From contig VCAZ01000003.1 of NCBI GenBank assembly GCA_005784505.1, positions 9,117,510 through 9,181,509 of the forward strand: a stretch of 64,000 nucleotides of DNA, read 5' to 3'. This DNA is from Bagarius yarrelli (Eukaryota; Chordata; Actinopteri; Siluriformes; Sisoridae). The notes beneath the pieces are model-generated. The model saw nothing but the letters and a program-made list of their open reading frames with translations, was not told the origin of the DNA and made no database searches. Position 1 is the first letter of the stretch. Every line of letters starts with the position of its first letter. Positions 51,301 through 62,181 of this stretch are shown in pieces. The position numbers and the translations under genes are program-made.

Positions 51301-54300
51301 TGACCTACTGCACACCTCACTACTGTCCTGCTTTCCTCATACATATCCTGCACCACCCTGACATACTTCTCTGCTATTCCTGACTTCCTCATACAATACC
51401 AATCTCTTCTCTTGGTACCTGTCATATGCTTTCTCTAGGTCTACAAAAATACAATACAGCTCCCTACGACCATCTCTGTACTTCTCCATCAGCATTCTCA
51501 AAGCAAAGATTGCATCTGTAGTTCTCTTTCTGTGCATAAAGCCATACTGAATATGAATATATATGAATATCTACTACCCTCCTTAACCTAGCTTCCACTA
51601 CTCTTTTCCATACCTTCGTTGTCTGACTCATCAATTTTATGCCTCTGTAGTTGTTGCAACTCTGCACATCACCCTTGTTTTTAAAGACAGACACCATCAC
51701 TCACTACAATGCTGTTAAACAATCTAGTAAGAAATTCCGTTGCTGCCTCTCCTAGACATTTCCACACCTCCACTGGTATTTCATCAGGACCTTTCCATCT
51801 TTTCATCCTCTTCAAAGCTATCCTAACGTCGCATGTACTTCCTGATCAACATTACTTATTTTTTCCCTCTCATTTTCCTCATTCATTAACACTTCGAGTA
51901 CTCCTTCCATCTTCTCTGTACACTTTTCTCATTTATGAGCACCATTCCATCTCGATCCCTCTGCCTCGTTAACCTGCACAAGTCCTTCTACTTTCCATGT
52001 CCCACTTCTTCTTGGCTAACCTCTTTCTCTGTATACTATCCTGAACTTCCTCATTCCACCACCAAGTCTCTTTATCTTTTTTCCTCTTTCCATATGACAC
52101 ACCTAGCACCTTTCTTCCTGTCTCTCTGATCACTTATGCTGTAGTTTGCCATTTATCTAGAAACACTAGCTGACCACCCAGAGCCTGTTTTAACCCCTGT
52201 CTTAATTTTTCACAGTATTCTTCTCTTTTCAGCTTCCACCACTTGGTTTTCTTCTCTACCTTTGATCACTTCTTCTTCCAGACATCTTCACCTACACACC
52301 ACCATTCTATGCTGTCTGGCTACATTTGCAGCATTTGGCAGACTCTCTTATCCAAAATGACTTACATTTATCTTATTTATACAACTGAGCAATTAAAGAT
52401 TAAGGGCCTTGCTCAGGGGCCCAGCAGTGGTGGCTTGGTGGAGCTGGGAATTGAACCCACGATCTTTGGGTTGATATTCCAACAACTTAACCATTAGCCA
52501 CCACTTCTCTGGCTACCCTCTCTCCCACTACAACTTTACAGTCACTAATCTCTTTCAGATTGCTTTGTATACAGAAGATGTAATCTACCTGTGTGTTCCT
52601 TCCTCTTCTTTCATAAGTCACTAAATGCTCCCCTCTCTTCTGGAAAAAAAGTATTTACCACAGCCATCTTCATCCTCTTAGCAAAGTCTACTACCATCTA
52701 TTTTTCACTGTTCCTTTCCCTGACTCCTAACCTGCCCAACACTTTCTCATCACCTCTGTTCCCCTCACCAACATGTCCATTAAATTCTGCACCTATCACT
52801 ACGCTTTCTCCTCTGGAAATACTTACCATTACCTCATCTAACTCACGCCAGAAGCTCTCTTTCTCTTCTAACTTACAACCTACTTGTGGGGCGTAACCGC
52901 TTACATCATTCACCATGAGCCCTTAAATTTCTAACTTCAGACTCATCACCCTGACTGATACTTGTTTCACCTCCAGAACTTTGTCACAAACTCCTTTTTA
53001 AGAATCACCCCTACCCCATTTCTCCTCCTGTCCACACCATGATAAAACAACTTGAATCCCGATCCAATACTACGAGCTTTGCTACCCTTCCACTTGGTCT
53101 CCTGTACACACAAATATCTACCTTTCTTTTATCCATCATATCAATCAGCTCCCAAAACAAAAATGTGTTCTAACCGAGGAAAAAGTTAGGACACCCTACC
53201 CCTTAATAGCTATTGTTATGCCCTTTGGCTGAAACAACTTTAATGAAGCGCTTTTTATAGCCATCTACTAGTCTCTGACATCGGTCTGAGGAAAGTTTGA
53301 CCCACTGCTTATTGCAGAATTCTTTCAACTATAAGATGTTTCTTGTATGTGCAGATGTTTTAAGGTTTCTTGTATGTGAAGCCTGTTTCAAGTCGCCTCA
53401 CAGCATCTCATTGGGATTCAGATCTGGGCTTTGACTCGGCCATTCCAGGACTCTCCATTACTTAGTTTTCAGCCAGTCCTTGGAGAATTTACTTTGATGT
53501 TTTGGGTCATTGTCATGTTGCAGGGTCCAGTTCTGCTTCAGCTTTAACTTTTTTTGCAGATGGTCTCAAATGTTTCTTAAGCACCCTCTGATACATGGTA
53601 GAATTCACAGTGGATTCTATGACTGTCAGGTCCTGCTGCAGCAAAATGTGTCCTGCATCAGGTTGGGGTTGTCATCTGGTATAGATTTTAGACACCCTGT
53701 ATCCTTGTGTAAAAAACCTATGAAAAAATGGATTGATTAATAGCATTGTCCATGAGAAGAAAAACACTGTCCTTCCGTATAAAGTGGAAGGTTTGTGCAT
53801 TGTACAGTGTTTAAGTTTTAAATAGAAATTATAAACAACAAAGAAACAAACAACAAATAAAGGATTTGCAAGTTTTGATTTGAGCATTTAGGTCAGTATC
53901 ACGATTTCCTGAATACAGTATAAAAATGTGATGCATGGTTACTGTTAACATTTTAAACACTTTTTAGCACTGTGTACAGTGTGTTTAGGTAGGTTAGGAT
54001 TGCAGTGGCGTGCAGTCTGGGCCAGCAAGGTCTTCTTTGCTGTCCTTAACAATATCAGAAGCTCACCTACATTTACAACCTAAATTCTAATATTTGTTTC
54101 CTTAAATTGTATTAGTTTATTTTCAACAGTTTATTCTCCTCTTTGTATAGCGTTTCTTTTGGCTGCATCTGTCTATGCGCTGCCATGTTAATCTAATATG
54201 CCCAAAGCCTTCAGAATCAGTAGTGCTGCCCATATAACTTAAAATATATAAGCAGTGGCAGATTGCTGATTGGTTAATATTATTAAAGACTGTTTCTTTA

Positions 54301-56519
54301 ACCAATCATACTTGTAAATCCGCCTCACAGGACCCACTAGCTGGCGTACAATGAAATCAACATTTTTGCGTTCTTTTGATTGGATGATCAAAGTAAAACT
54401 GTTACAGCCCACTTTGACTAGCAAAACGCATCTGTACAGTTGAATTACAATTTTTACTCCCACACATTGTGAGGAGAGGTCGGATAACCCTAACGCTAAC
54501 TAGCTTGTCTAAGTACTACTGGCTTACAGCCTTTAAATGTATTGTATATTTTATTAAATTTTCTATGTTTTTGTGATGTTATATTAATACTAAGATAAAT
54601 ATTGATTCTGAACTGCTCTAGATGATGTATGTGGTACAACTGTGGTTGTATTGTAGAGATTTGGAGTCTTTACAGGGTTTCTTGCTTTAATAAACATAGT
54701 TTTCATCCTCAATACGTGAAATGTCTCTCTCTTTGTAATGCCACGTCATGTTATAATACGCTTCTGTATAGTATTGATGGTTTTTATTTAATTCCGATGT
54801 GATAGCGGTGGTATTAAGAGGTATATTAGTCGGATAAATCCCCACTGAAGGCCCATGTACCAAATGTACTGGCTGCCACTGCAGAATTGTAACTTTCTTG
54901 CTAGTCTTAGCTAAAAAAACAGGACTCTTTTAAGGGAGTCTAAAATATAATGCCTACGAAATGTCTAAAATAAAAGATATGGATAAGTGAACCTGCCGTT
55001 TGGGGGGTTTCAAACCACAAAGTCTTTCAACAAAAACACCATCTCAGCACTGCCTTACACACCACAAATGCTCTTTTTTTCAGTTCTGTGAAACAAGCCT
55101 TGCTGTGTGCTGCCGTTCCGCTGCCTGTGGTAAAAGTTTGAGCAGCTCCTCAGCTTCTCCTGATAAGTGGCGGTCTGTTGTATAAAAAATGCTGGAGCCT
55201 TCGTTGTTGTACAGAAACATATCACAGTGCCAATTAGGCTGGCCCAAACAGGATCTGGGCACGGCTCACTCAATGCAGCATTAATAAAACATGGCCACCG
55301 CTCCTTGCTTCGCTAGCCGGCTAATTGGCAAATTAGAAAGTGAGATGCGTTAAACGAGAGAACACTGCATCCACTGGAGACATTTCCCTCCCCCATTTGC
55401 ACACACACACACACACACAGTGTGAGTGTCTTTCTCCTTGTTCATGTCTGCCACTCATTTACACACATTCACTTGATTTTCTCTCTCTCTCTGTCTTTCT
55501 CTCTCTGTCTTTCTCTCTCTATTACAAGGACACTTTTTATATCTTGTAGCAGAATATGGAAAAGAAATGTGGGTTTTTTTAATTTCTTTATCACTCAAAT
55601 CTTTAATTCTTTCTTTAAAATTAACCTGTATTAAATAAAAACTACAAATCAATACAAAACTTTGCCATTGGTACTAAAGGTCACCAATAAACAGTGCCAT
55701 TTTTCTAGCTATAATACAGTTCCTCATAAACCTGACCTGATCGTATTATTAATCGTATTTTTATGACCACTATCACTAGTAGCACAGTTCTAGTGATAGT
55801 GGTCATAAAAATACGATTAATAATAAGTCTTGGATGAACCTAGTCCTGTGTTCACGCTTCCTTTCAGAAAGGAGTTCTGCTGACCTCTAGTGGAGAAATA
55901 AGAGATTTTGTTTAAAATGAAGCCTCAATGTCATTCAGTCGTCTAATCTACTGTGTTTCAGATAGTGGACACCTTCTTCATCGGCCGCTACGTGCTATTG
56001 GCGGTAACGAGTGTGGTCTTCCTGGTGTCCGCGTTCCTCCTCTTACCCTTCCACCTCCTGGAGCCGGTGTACGCCAAGTTCCTGAAAACCCACTAGACCA
56101 CAAGCCAGTTCTCGGAGCATTATTGAGGCTGACCGTAAAAAGAGGCTTAAACAGAGACGTTACAGTATTTTTGTCTACTTGACTTATCAGATGTTCAGAC
56201 CTCTTTCACTCAAAAAAGAGACTATTTTATAGGCCGTGCTGCTACTGTTAAAAAAACAACAACAAGAAAACACGTTTGGACCGTTTTGATTCAATGCCTC
56301 ATGCACCTGTTCTGAATTTCAATGTTGTTTCCAGGTGCTGTGATTGTACAAGTGGGTAATGCTTCAGTCTAATGATTGATTGAGATTGTGTGTAAATCCA
56401 AGCACTACATATTGCGCCCCTGATCAAAACTCTTATGCGAGATGCTCAGTTGCGGTCGCTTCGGATAAAAAGTTATTTTCCTTATTTTTATACTTTGCTT
56501 TTTGTCCTGTTTAAATAAA
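45180..56519 (+). CDS. tmem218: tmem218: transmembrane protein 218, whole gene (3 coding exons)
   Basis: Joining 45558-45670, 47782-47884 and 55962-56096 gives an uninterrupted 116-residue protein; human TMEM218 is 115. Three hydrophobic helices are visible at about residues 4-31, 39-58 and 82-102. The stretch IVDTFFIGRYVLLA just before helix 3 and the LEPVYAKFL tail closely resemble vertebrate TMEM218. The family is known as a small membrane protein of the ciliary transition zone, linked to the TMEM67/MKS module and to Joubert/Meckel-type ciliopathies. All splice sites are GT-AG: the first coding junction splits an AGG codon (phase 2) and the second is phase 0. The gene starts from a compact housekeeping-type promoter and probably has a short non-coding first exon (donor 45333-45334). 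Intron 1 is 2.1 kb and intron 2 is 8.1 kb; both are filled with transposons. No frameshift or missing segment is seen, so the gene looks functional. Confidence 0.93.
45558..45670 (+). CDS. tmem218: tmem218 coding exon 1
   Basis: Begins at ATG 45558 (MGGALVLGVGTGVFII...) and runs 37 codons plus 2 bases to a strong GTAAGC donor at 45671. It encodes the short N-terminus and all of helix 1, ending in SRAAGTT. A likely acceptor (TTTGACAG, ending at 45524) suggests the exon starts at 45525 with 33 bases of 5' UTR. There is no in-frame ATG upstream within that exon. Confidence 0.92.
45747..45938 (-). mobile_element. tRNA-derived SINE, near full length
   Basis: Reading the minus strand gives a tRNA-like head (GTGGT..GGTTAAGGTGTTGGACT, with a B-box-like GGGTTCGATTCC equivalent) and then the teleost tail that specifies GTAAGTCGCTCTGGATAAGA and ends in ACATTTACATTTAC-type repeats. 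It lies in tmem218 intron 1. Confidence 0.85.
45970..46165. repeat. Degenerate tandem repeat (CATCCATC-type)
   Basis: Units of about 35-38 bases built on CATCCATCTTTTTTCTAACC are repeated roughly four to five times, grading into simple CATC/TATC sequence. It lies in tmem218 intron 1. Confidence 0.8.
46324..46656 (+). pseudogene. hAT transposase relic (ZBED-like), internally deleted
   Basis: A 110-codon frame fuses two distant parts of a ZBED-type hAT transposase. Residues about 35-53 hold a C-x2-C (ICKHCKKL) like the start of a BED zinc finger, without its second His/Cys pair. Residues about 61-99 (VTDNACNMDVAVRKAGF...HTINLATQAGL) match the RNase-H-fold block of hAT transposases. Several hundred residues normally separate the two, so this is a deletion derivative. 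It lies in tmem218 intron 1 in the same orientation. Confidence 0.7.
46839..47277. repeat. 30-bp minisatellite, about 14.6 copies
   Basis: The unit is AGTATGGAAAATGATCCAGCC followed by TCACACATC; two units fill each 60 bases exactly. Copies differ at few sites (ATC/ATT, CCAGC/CAAGC/CCAGA). From about 46981 the ATT and ATC forms alternate strictly, giving a 60-bp higher-order unit. Because the unit is a multiple of three, long frames stay open on both strands (for example 46773-47267 and 46844-47305). These are not genes. The array lies in tmem218 intron 1, just after the hAT relic. Confidence 0.97.
47782..47884 (+). CDS. tmem218: tmem218 coding exon 2
   Basis: A pyrimidine-rich acceptor (CTTCTTATCAG) ends at 47781 and a GTTAGT donor starts at 47885. 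The exon completes the split Arg codon, then encodes helix 2 (LGIVPLVLLALTITLILVFF) and the loop ASELPSPVKETQ. Its 103 bases keep the frame into exon 3. Confidence 0.92.
49267..49312. repeat. (TG)n microsatellite
   Basis: An imperfect TG array in tmem218 intron 2. Confidence 0.92.
50403..53156 (-). mobile_element. RTE-type non-LTR retrotransposon (LINE), decayed, 5'-truncated
   Basis: Minus-strand frames, now broken by stops and frameshifts, run in the expected order. An endonuclease fragment comes first (52698-52916, with GAEFNGHVGEG). A reverse-transcriptase part follows (51337-51700, with FVDLEKAYDR, and 51056-51250 with the FADD catalytic motif). The C-terminal block (50508-50900, with VRPAMMYGLETV and LRWFGHVQRR) comes last. 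The 3' UTR ends in the GTCGCCACAG region near 50450. The flanks carry a perfect 12-base target duplication (ACAAAAATGTGT, 50391-50402 and 53157-53168). Excluding the inserted SINE it is about 2.57 kb, shorter than a full RTE element. The clade label comes from family resemblance. Confidence 0.85.
52324..52507 (-). mobile_element. tRNA-derived SINE nested in the LINE
   Basis: This 184-base copy is of the same family as the one at 45747, with its head at the right end (CACCA..TTAAGTTGTTGGA read on the minus strand) and its tail at the left. It is flanked by a perfect 9-base target duplication, TCTGGCTAC (52315-52323 and 52508-52516), made of LINE sequence. Confidence 0.9.
54003..54881 (+). mobile_element. 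Non-autonomous hAT-type element, copy 1
   Basis: This 879-base element has termini CAGTGGCGTGCAG and CTGCCACTG. The 8-base flanks TAGGATTG and CAGAATTG match at 6 of 8 positions, as expected of an old hAT target duplication. Its body is shared in inverted orientation with 61182-62181. No transposase frame is present. It lies in tmem218 intron 2. Confidence 0.8.
55070..55340. promoter_or_regulatory. Candidate conserved element in tmem218 intron 2
   Basis: A GC-richer, repeat-free block with GCCAATTAGG (55230) and CCGGCTAATTGGCAAATTAG (55317-55336). Its texture is that of a homeobox-gene enhancer. If so, it may act on the neighbouring minus-strand gene rather than on tmem218. Confidence 0.38.
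55744..55825. repeat. Perfect 36-bp inverted repeat with 10-base loop
   Basis: Arms 55744-55779 and 55790-55825 are exact reverse complements (checked base by base). The outer half of each arm is AT-rich and the inner part is CTAGTGATAGTGGTCAT. It sits 136 bases upstream of tmem218 exon 3, inside the intron. It may be a MITE or a recent local inversion-duplication. Confidence 0.95.
55962..56096 (+). CDS. tmem218: tmem218 coding exon 3 (terminal)
   Basis: The acceptor CTGTGTTTCAG ends at 55961. The exon encodes IVDTFFIGRYVLLA, helix 3 and the C-terminal FHLLEPVYAKFLKTH, then TAG at 56094-56096. This is the most strongly conserved part of the family and the best evidence for the identification. 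The exon is also clearly GC-richer than the flanking intron. Confidence 0.94.
   Translation: MVDTFFIGRYVLLAVTSVVFLVSAFLLLPFHLLEPVYAKFLKTH
56097..56513 (+). other. tmem218: tmem218 3' UTR
   Basis: Non-coding sequence between the TAG and the AATAAA signal. I see no repeat in it. Confidence 0.6.
56514..56519 (+). terminator. tmem218: tmem218 polyadenylation signal
   Basis: Canonical AATAAA, 418 bases after the stop codon and the first such hexamer in the 3' region. It implies a 3' UTR of about 0.44 kb. Confidence 0.65.
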
Positions 56520-56679
56520 CCCCTTTTTAATCAATGTTAATTTGCAGCATGTTTTGTTTACCACAAATCACAGTTTTATTAACTGCATGATTTAGTTATA
56601 AACGGATGCCACTCTATTAACTGGTGACCTACTACCCCGTATTGTCCATACAGACAACACACACCAGACATTTCATCAG

Positions 56680-57010
56680 CTCGGGGCTATTTTGACATGC
56701 TAATTTGGCTCAATAGAAGAATTCTCCCAAATATACACAAAAGCTCTGAGAGAAGAATTCAGCAGAATGTCAAGCTGTGCACGTTGATTATTGAGATTGT
56801 AAAAAGGAAATGCTTTGTGTGGCTTTTTTAATTGTAGCCTTTGCCCAAAAGTTCATATATTTTTAAGAGAGAGTGACATCATTGTAGCGGTTAATTCAGG
56901 TGAATGTTTGTGTTTGTAATGTGCAGACTGAATACATTATGAAGCTCTAGTGTTTGCCTTGAATAAAAGGCAGTTTGTTTGGAGTCGGTAAACAATTTGG
57001 CTGGTCCACA
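56680..57010. promoter_or_regulatory. Candidate conserved element downstream of tmem218
   Basis: Repeat-free, with TTGATTATTGAGATTG and TTTTTTAATTGTAGCC around 56784-56840. It begins 160 bases past the polyA signal. Composition-based call. Confidence 0.33.
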
Positions 57011-57059
57011 TCTTTTGAGACACTAACTCGGGCTCTATTCAGTCTTTGTTACCACGTGG

Positions 57060-59820
57060 TTCTAACCCCCTGATCCAGCAGTGGCAGATTTTCCAAAGAT
57101 TATCGCCTTGGGTTGGTAAACAACTCTCACATCCTTTTAGCTCCTTTAAAGATTATTTACTAACTGAAAATGAGATGTTGAAGCAATTAAATTCTAAATA
57201 ATTGCTTCTGTTCAGTTCTTGTAAATATGAGAAGGACAGTTTTGATGAAATGATTTACAGAATCTTGTATGAGTTTGTGTATTTATACTGTTTGGTCACC
57301 AGAAAAAAAAGCTTTTCATATCTACCTCCTAATCACGTCGTGATGTACCATCTGTCCCTGATATCTCCTGCTATAACAGGCATGTGCCTATGTGTGCTGG
57401 CCTGTCGGTCTATCTGATGGAAGGGACAGAAATTCAATATTTGTTGTTTGGCCTCGGTTATGTGATCTCAAGCTTCGTTTTAAGGAAAAAAATAAGGAGG
57501 AGATCAGGGAGCTGGGAAGGACGTGCAAGGAAATTCCAACCAGTCTGATGAAAGAGCATCTAATGAATCAAATCCAATCCTATTAGTTCCGGCCCACATC
57601 TCAGCACTGAGGCTTTCTGAGGCTAATAGATAGATAGATAGATGGAGTAATGCTTGCATGAAGGCATAAGGGTGTGAATGATCCTTGAACCTTTAGGATT
57701 GCAAAATCGTCAACTGAGTCATTTTAAAATCATTAGGAATCAATAAATTACCATTTCCGGATCTATAGGCCACGACTTTATAATTCATGTTTGCATATAT
57801 TTGTACAGATATATGATCTCCACCTCTAGTTTTTTCGGGTGCTTGCATAGGATAGTGTTCCTTCTACAGTCTTTCTTTCTGTTCCTTCCTCCACGCTTCA
57901 GGTCTCAGTTGGTTTTCATGCGGGTTGTGACTCTCTTCTCTCTCCAGGGAGTGGGAAAATGAGTGGAACAAAGCGACTAGGGCAGCAGTGCTCATTGGAA
58001 GTCTGAGCGGGAGCTTTTGTGGTGCAGCCAGCTGGACATACAAAGAGACGTGAGAGAGACAGAGAAAAAGAAACTGAGGGAAATGGAGATCCAGGGATAG
58101 AGAGGTGTTAGCCTAGGATGTGGGTGTGGGTACTGGGGTTTAGGGTAGGAGAGTAGAAGCAGGACAGCTAGCGGGATGGAGAAAAGGGAAGGGGAGGGTG
58201 GGAGTGGGAGAGGAGTGGATGCTCTTTTGTGATCCACTCAAGCAGAACTCTTGCTCCTACCTCCTCTTTTTACTATTGCTCCGTTGCTGACCTTTTAGTC
58301 CTAATCCTAACCCTGAAAGTCTCTAGCTATGACTCTTCTGTTGAGAGCTAAGAGAGCAGATCTAGGATCATATCCTATTATTCTGATGCGTTAAGCACTT
58401 TTGTAAAGTACCCTGCATCTGACAAATGCTGAAACTGTAAGCGTGAATATTAAATAAGCTATCCAAGTAGTCGAATTATTAGTATTAAACAACAATAAAA
58501 TTATAATTAGTGTTATTATGGTTGTTGTTACTAACACTCCCTCACACAAGGACTATGTATATAATACATGTTTACTTGTGCATTGCACTACATATCATCT
58601 TGCACGCTCCCTAAAATATCTCTTTTGCACAATTTTATTTACAGTATACTTGTAATAGGTTGTAAAACTATTTTGTAGCCTGGTGGTCCTGTGAGACACG
58701 TAGCAGAATGACAAAAAGACTTGACTTGTTATAAAGTACAGTAAAACTTATGACTTGACTTGACTTATACTTGTTGTTGTAACATACAGCAAATACTTAT
58801 AAATAATATAAGTATTGAAATAATTATTCACATTTGTTACTTTTTACATTTGTTTTATTATTGGTTATAATATTAGTATAATAAACCTTTTCCTGTGTCA
58901 TCCACTTTTATTAATTGTTTTCAAGCTATAATTAAGGCTGTAATGTAATACTTTGAAAAAGGTCTCTCCTAAAAATAAAAAGAAAGATAAATCTCTTCCT
59001 TTAATTCATTATTTTAAGTTTCTATTAGACCCCACAGTTGATGTACAAGGCAACATTGACAGTAAACCCCTGATTGCACAGGCGGGGATGGTTTAAGTGC
59101 AGGATTCTCGAGCTGAGATCACTTTAGTAGCTTTTATTTCTTTAAGGCTTAAGGCATGTGATGGTTACCCAGGCAATGGCAGATGTATTTTGGCACTACG
59201 AGTGTGGATTTTCTCACTGCCCCTCAGTCCTGCACCATTACTCCTTTTGTGTGGGGGCCTTGAGATACTGTCACAGCCTCATGCACCTCCCATCTTCAAC
59301 CCCCAACTCTATATTTTTCCTGCCTTCTTTCCACAGTAGAGATTATCTCAAAGGTCCAACTTCTGGTCCTGTTTGATGGGTCAGTAGGAAAGCAGCTATA
59401 GACTCTCTCTGTCCACTCCTGACGTCTTAAAGGTGGACGGAAGCGTGGCATTTATTAAATTGAACAAGGATACGGTGCTTTATGTATAGCTGAGTATAAA
59501 AGAGTCTTCACGGTTGGCACAATGATAGTTTGGTGGTCAGTGTACTCATGACCCATTTGCAGAATTCTAAAAAATTCATACCTCCCCAAATAAAGACATG
59601 CAACACTTTAAGTAGAATTAATTGGAAATATTGTAATTCTTCAATGATAATAAATTCAATGTGTAACAACTTGCTGGAAAAACGGAAGTGGTCACTAAAT
59701 AAGTAAAGTAAATAAGTAAAGCCTGCAGTAACAGTATTTACAGTCGTTATAACATTAAGACTATGTTAAATCACAGCAACACTATAGCAAATAGGTACAA
59801 GTATTCTAAAAATTTCCTGT
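57060..59820. other. Intergenic, no gene seen
   Basis: A (GATA)4 run at 57627-57642, a purine-rich tract at 58030-58215, and a region near 58555-58760 ending in GACTTGACTTGACTT that may be a diverged retroelement tail. No exon with splice sites was found. Confidence 0.5.
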
Positions 59821-59852
59821 CGCCATGTTATTTGAGTGCACCCCCTTCATTA

Positions 59853-60030
<178 letters not shown>

Positions 60031-60207
60031 ATCTCAAACAATTTACAATGGATTAAAAAAAATATATATATTTTTACAAAGAAAAAACAATTCACATGCA
60101 TGACATATAAAATATATATTAAACAAAAAACTTACAAAAAAAAGTTACACAAGTTTATCATTTCTGTGAAAATGCAAAAAATGCGTCATTCATGTGTGAT
60201 TTGCCCA

Positions 60208-60592
60208 GGATTTCTGTGTGTGTGTGTTTTTTTGAGACTCCTACACTTCATCCAACTTTTTAGAGCACAGGACTCAATGAGCTCAGCTTTGCACACCATC
60301 TGACTTAATTTGAAGCGATATAAAGCTTTACATCATCAATGCAATATGTTCTGTATGTGTATTACTTTGTTTTATAATGTTTCATAATAATAGCTGAAAA
60401 GAAAAAAAGCCTAATTTCCGGTGTAAATTAAGTCAGATTTGTGCAAAAGGTGTGCAAAGCCGAGTCCTTCACTCTTGGCAGGTTATGATTGTTTAAATGG
60501 CAATCTTGCATTTGATTGGCTAAGAAAGTACAAGTGATCAGTATGGAAACGCGCACTGTCAGAAAAGTCTCAAAAATACACACGGGGTGAAT
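60208..60592. repeat. Fold-back (MITE-like) imperfect inverted repeat
   Basis: Outer arms pair TGAGACT with AGTCTCA plus flanking TG/CA-rich sequence. Inner arms pair GGACTCAATGAGCTCAGCTT and TTGCACACC..TGACTTAATT with AATTAAGTCAG..GGTGTGCAAAGCCGAGTCC. The whole is about 385 bases and folds on itself, with no coding capacity. An AT-rich microsatellite lies just to its left. Confidence 0.75.
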
Positions 60593-60824
60593 TAAATACA
60601 AGTGACAGGCTACACATTCACAGTCACGATAAACTTGTGAACTTTCAAAATTCCAACCTTTTTTGTACACAGTTGTACATCTTTTACTTGTGTTTTGCAT
60701 TCATGAAACAAATATATATATTTTCTTATTTTGTGCACATAAATATGTGTTTGAATTAGATTTCCTGTGTAAATTGTGATATGCATGTGTGCATCATGTC
60801 TTTTGGCTGAATTATTATTGAGAC

Positions 60825-60916
60825 TATATTATTATATATATATATATATTATATTATATATTATCTCTCCACTCTATACATACATACATACATACTATAA
60901 TATAATATATATATAG

Positions 60917-60962
<46 letters not shown>

Positions 60963-61005
60963 ATGTGTGTGTGTATTATGTGTGTGATGTGTGTGTGTGT
61001 GTGAA
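60825..61005. repeat. Compound TA / CATA / TG microsatellite
   Basis: (AT)n, (CATA)4, (AT)n and (TG)n in series. ATTATCTCTCCACTCTAT occurs on both sides (60861-60878 and 61007-61024), a short direct duplication flanking the array. Confidence 0.9.
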
Positions 61006-61181
61006 ATTATCTCTCCACTCTATGCCTTCTTTGCTGTTCTGAAATCATGGGGAGTAAAATATGATTGAGTATTGCGAATGTGGCAGCCACTTTAACAGTC
61101 ACACATGACTGTTTTGTACACTCATGGTATGGGATGAGAGATTTCATTTATATTGGGGGATTTTGGATATACTGTGTATTG

Positions 61182-62181
61182 CAGTGGCGGGCATTGCATT
61201 TGGTACCTTGGCTTTCAGTGGGGATTTAACCGACTGATACATTTCTTAATACCACCACTAATACATTGCAATTATAAAATTCATCAATAACTATACAAAA
61301 ACACATTATAACACAATGTGGCATTACAGAGAGAGCGATGTTTAATGTATTATGGGTGAGAGCTTATTAAAGTAAGTACCCTGTAAAGACTTTAAAGCTC
61401 TACACTACAACCGCACCTTTGTCACGTACATCATCTGGAGCAGTTTAGAATCAATATTTATCTTAATATTAATATAACATTACAAAAACATAAAAAACTA
61501 ATAAGATATATAATAAATTTAAGGCTGTAAGCCAGCATTTCTGGCTGGTGGCACTGGTCTGAAAGTGGCAAACTCTTTCCCAGGCTAAGACAAACTGGTT
61601 ATCTTTGGGGTGATCCGACCTCTCCTCACGATGTCTAACTTTTCCGGAAAAGTCTGCCTTAAAACGTATTTTTAAGTATGTCCGAGACAAAGTTCATTTT
61701 TCCCCCTCCGTCAGCCATTGTGCACTGTACAGCGAGTTTTGCTAATCTGTGCTGTGCTGTAAGAATTTTCTCTGATCAACCAATCAGAGGTTGGAAAAGT
61801 GCTAGTGTGCCAACTAGTGGGCTTCAGAAGGCGGGTTTAAAAATCTGATTGGTTAAAGAAACAGTCTTAAACTATATTAGTAATGGCAGATTATTAAAGT
61901 TACATGGGCAGTACTACTGATTCTGAAGGCTTTGGAAGTGTCCATTAACATGGCAGCACATAGAAATTGAAATCAGATTAGACAAAAATCTAACATTCAC
62001 ATACACGTACTGGAAGCAGTGCAGCCGAAAGCATAAACTAAATGAAGAGAATAAACTGTTGGAAATGAATGAATACAAATTAATAAAACAACTATTAGAA
62101 TTTAGGTTGTAAATGTAGTTTAGCTTCTGATAGTGTTTAGACAGCAGAGAAGACCCAGTTGGCCCTGACTGCACGCCACAG
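61182..62181 (-). mobile_element. Non-autonomous hAT-type element, copy 2 (inverted)
   Basis: This 1000-base element begins CAGTGGCGG and ends CGCCACAG. The 8-base flanks GTGTATTG and GTATATTG differ at one position. Its reverse complement aligns over its length with 54003-54881, for example ATTCTGAAGGCTTTGG at 61919 against CCAAAGCCTTCAGAAT near 54204. Confidence 0.82.

Larger units (their letters stand above)
50278..53700 (-). mobile_element. Tc1/mariner-type element split by an RTE LINE
   Basis: The left part (50278-50402) is a Tc1 terminal region ending in CAACAAAAATGTGT. The right part resumes at 53157 and continues into decayed transposase sequence read on the minus strand. There the sequence around 53403-53460 corresponds to the SQSPDLNP-type catalytic block. 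Removing the intervening LINE restores a continuous element, with one copy of a 12-base duplication. The right terminus is not clearly seen. It lies in tmem218 intron 2. Confidence 0.75.

Noticed and set aside
50695..52896. Plus-strand frames across the LINE (for example 50695-51000, 52591-52896)
   Set aside because: They are antisense shadows of the RTE element, whose protein motifs are all on the minus strand.
55928..56182. 84-codon frame overlapping tmem218 exon 3
   Set aside because: It is an out-of-frame shadow of the real exon.
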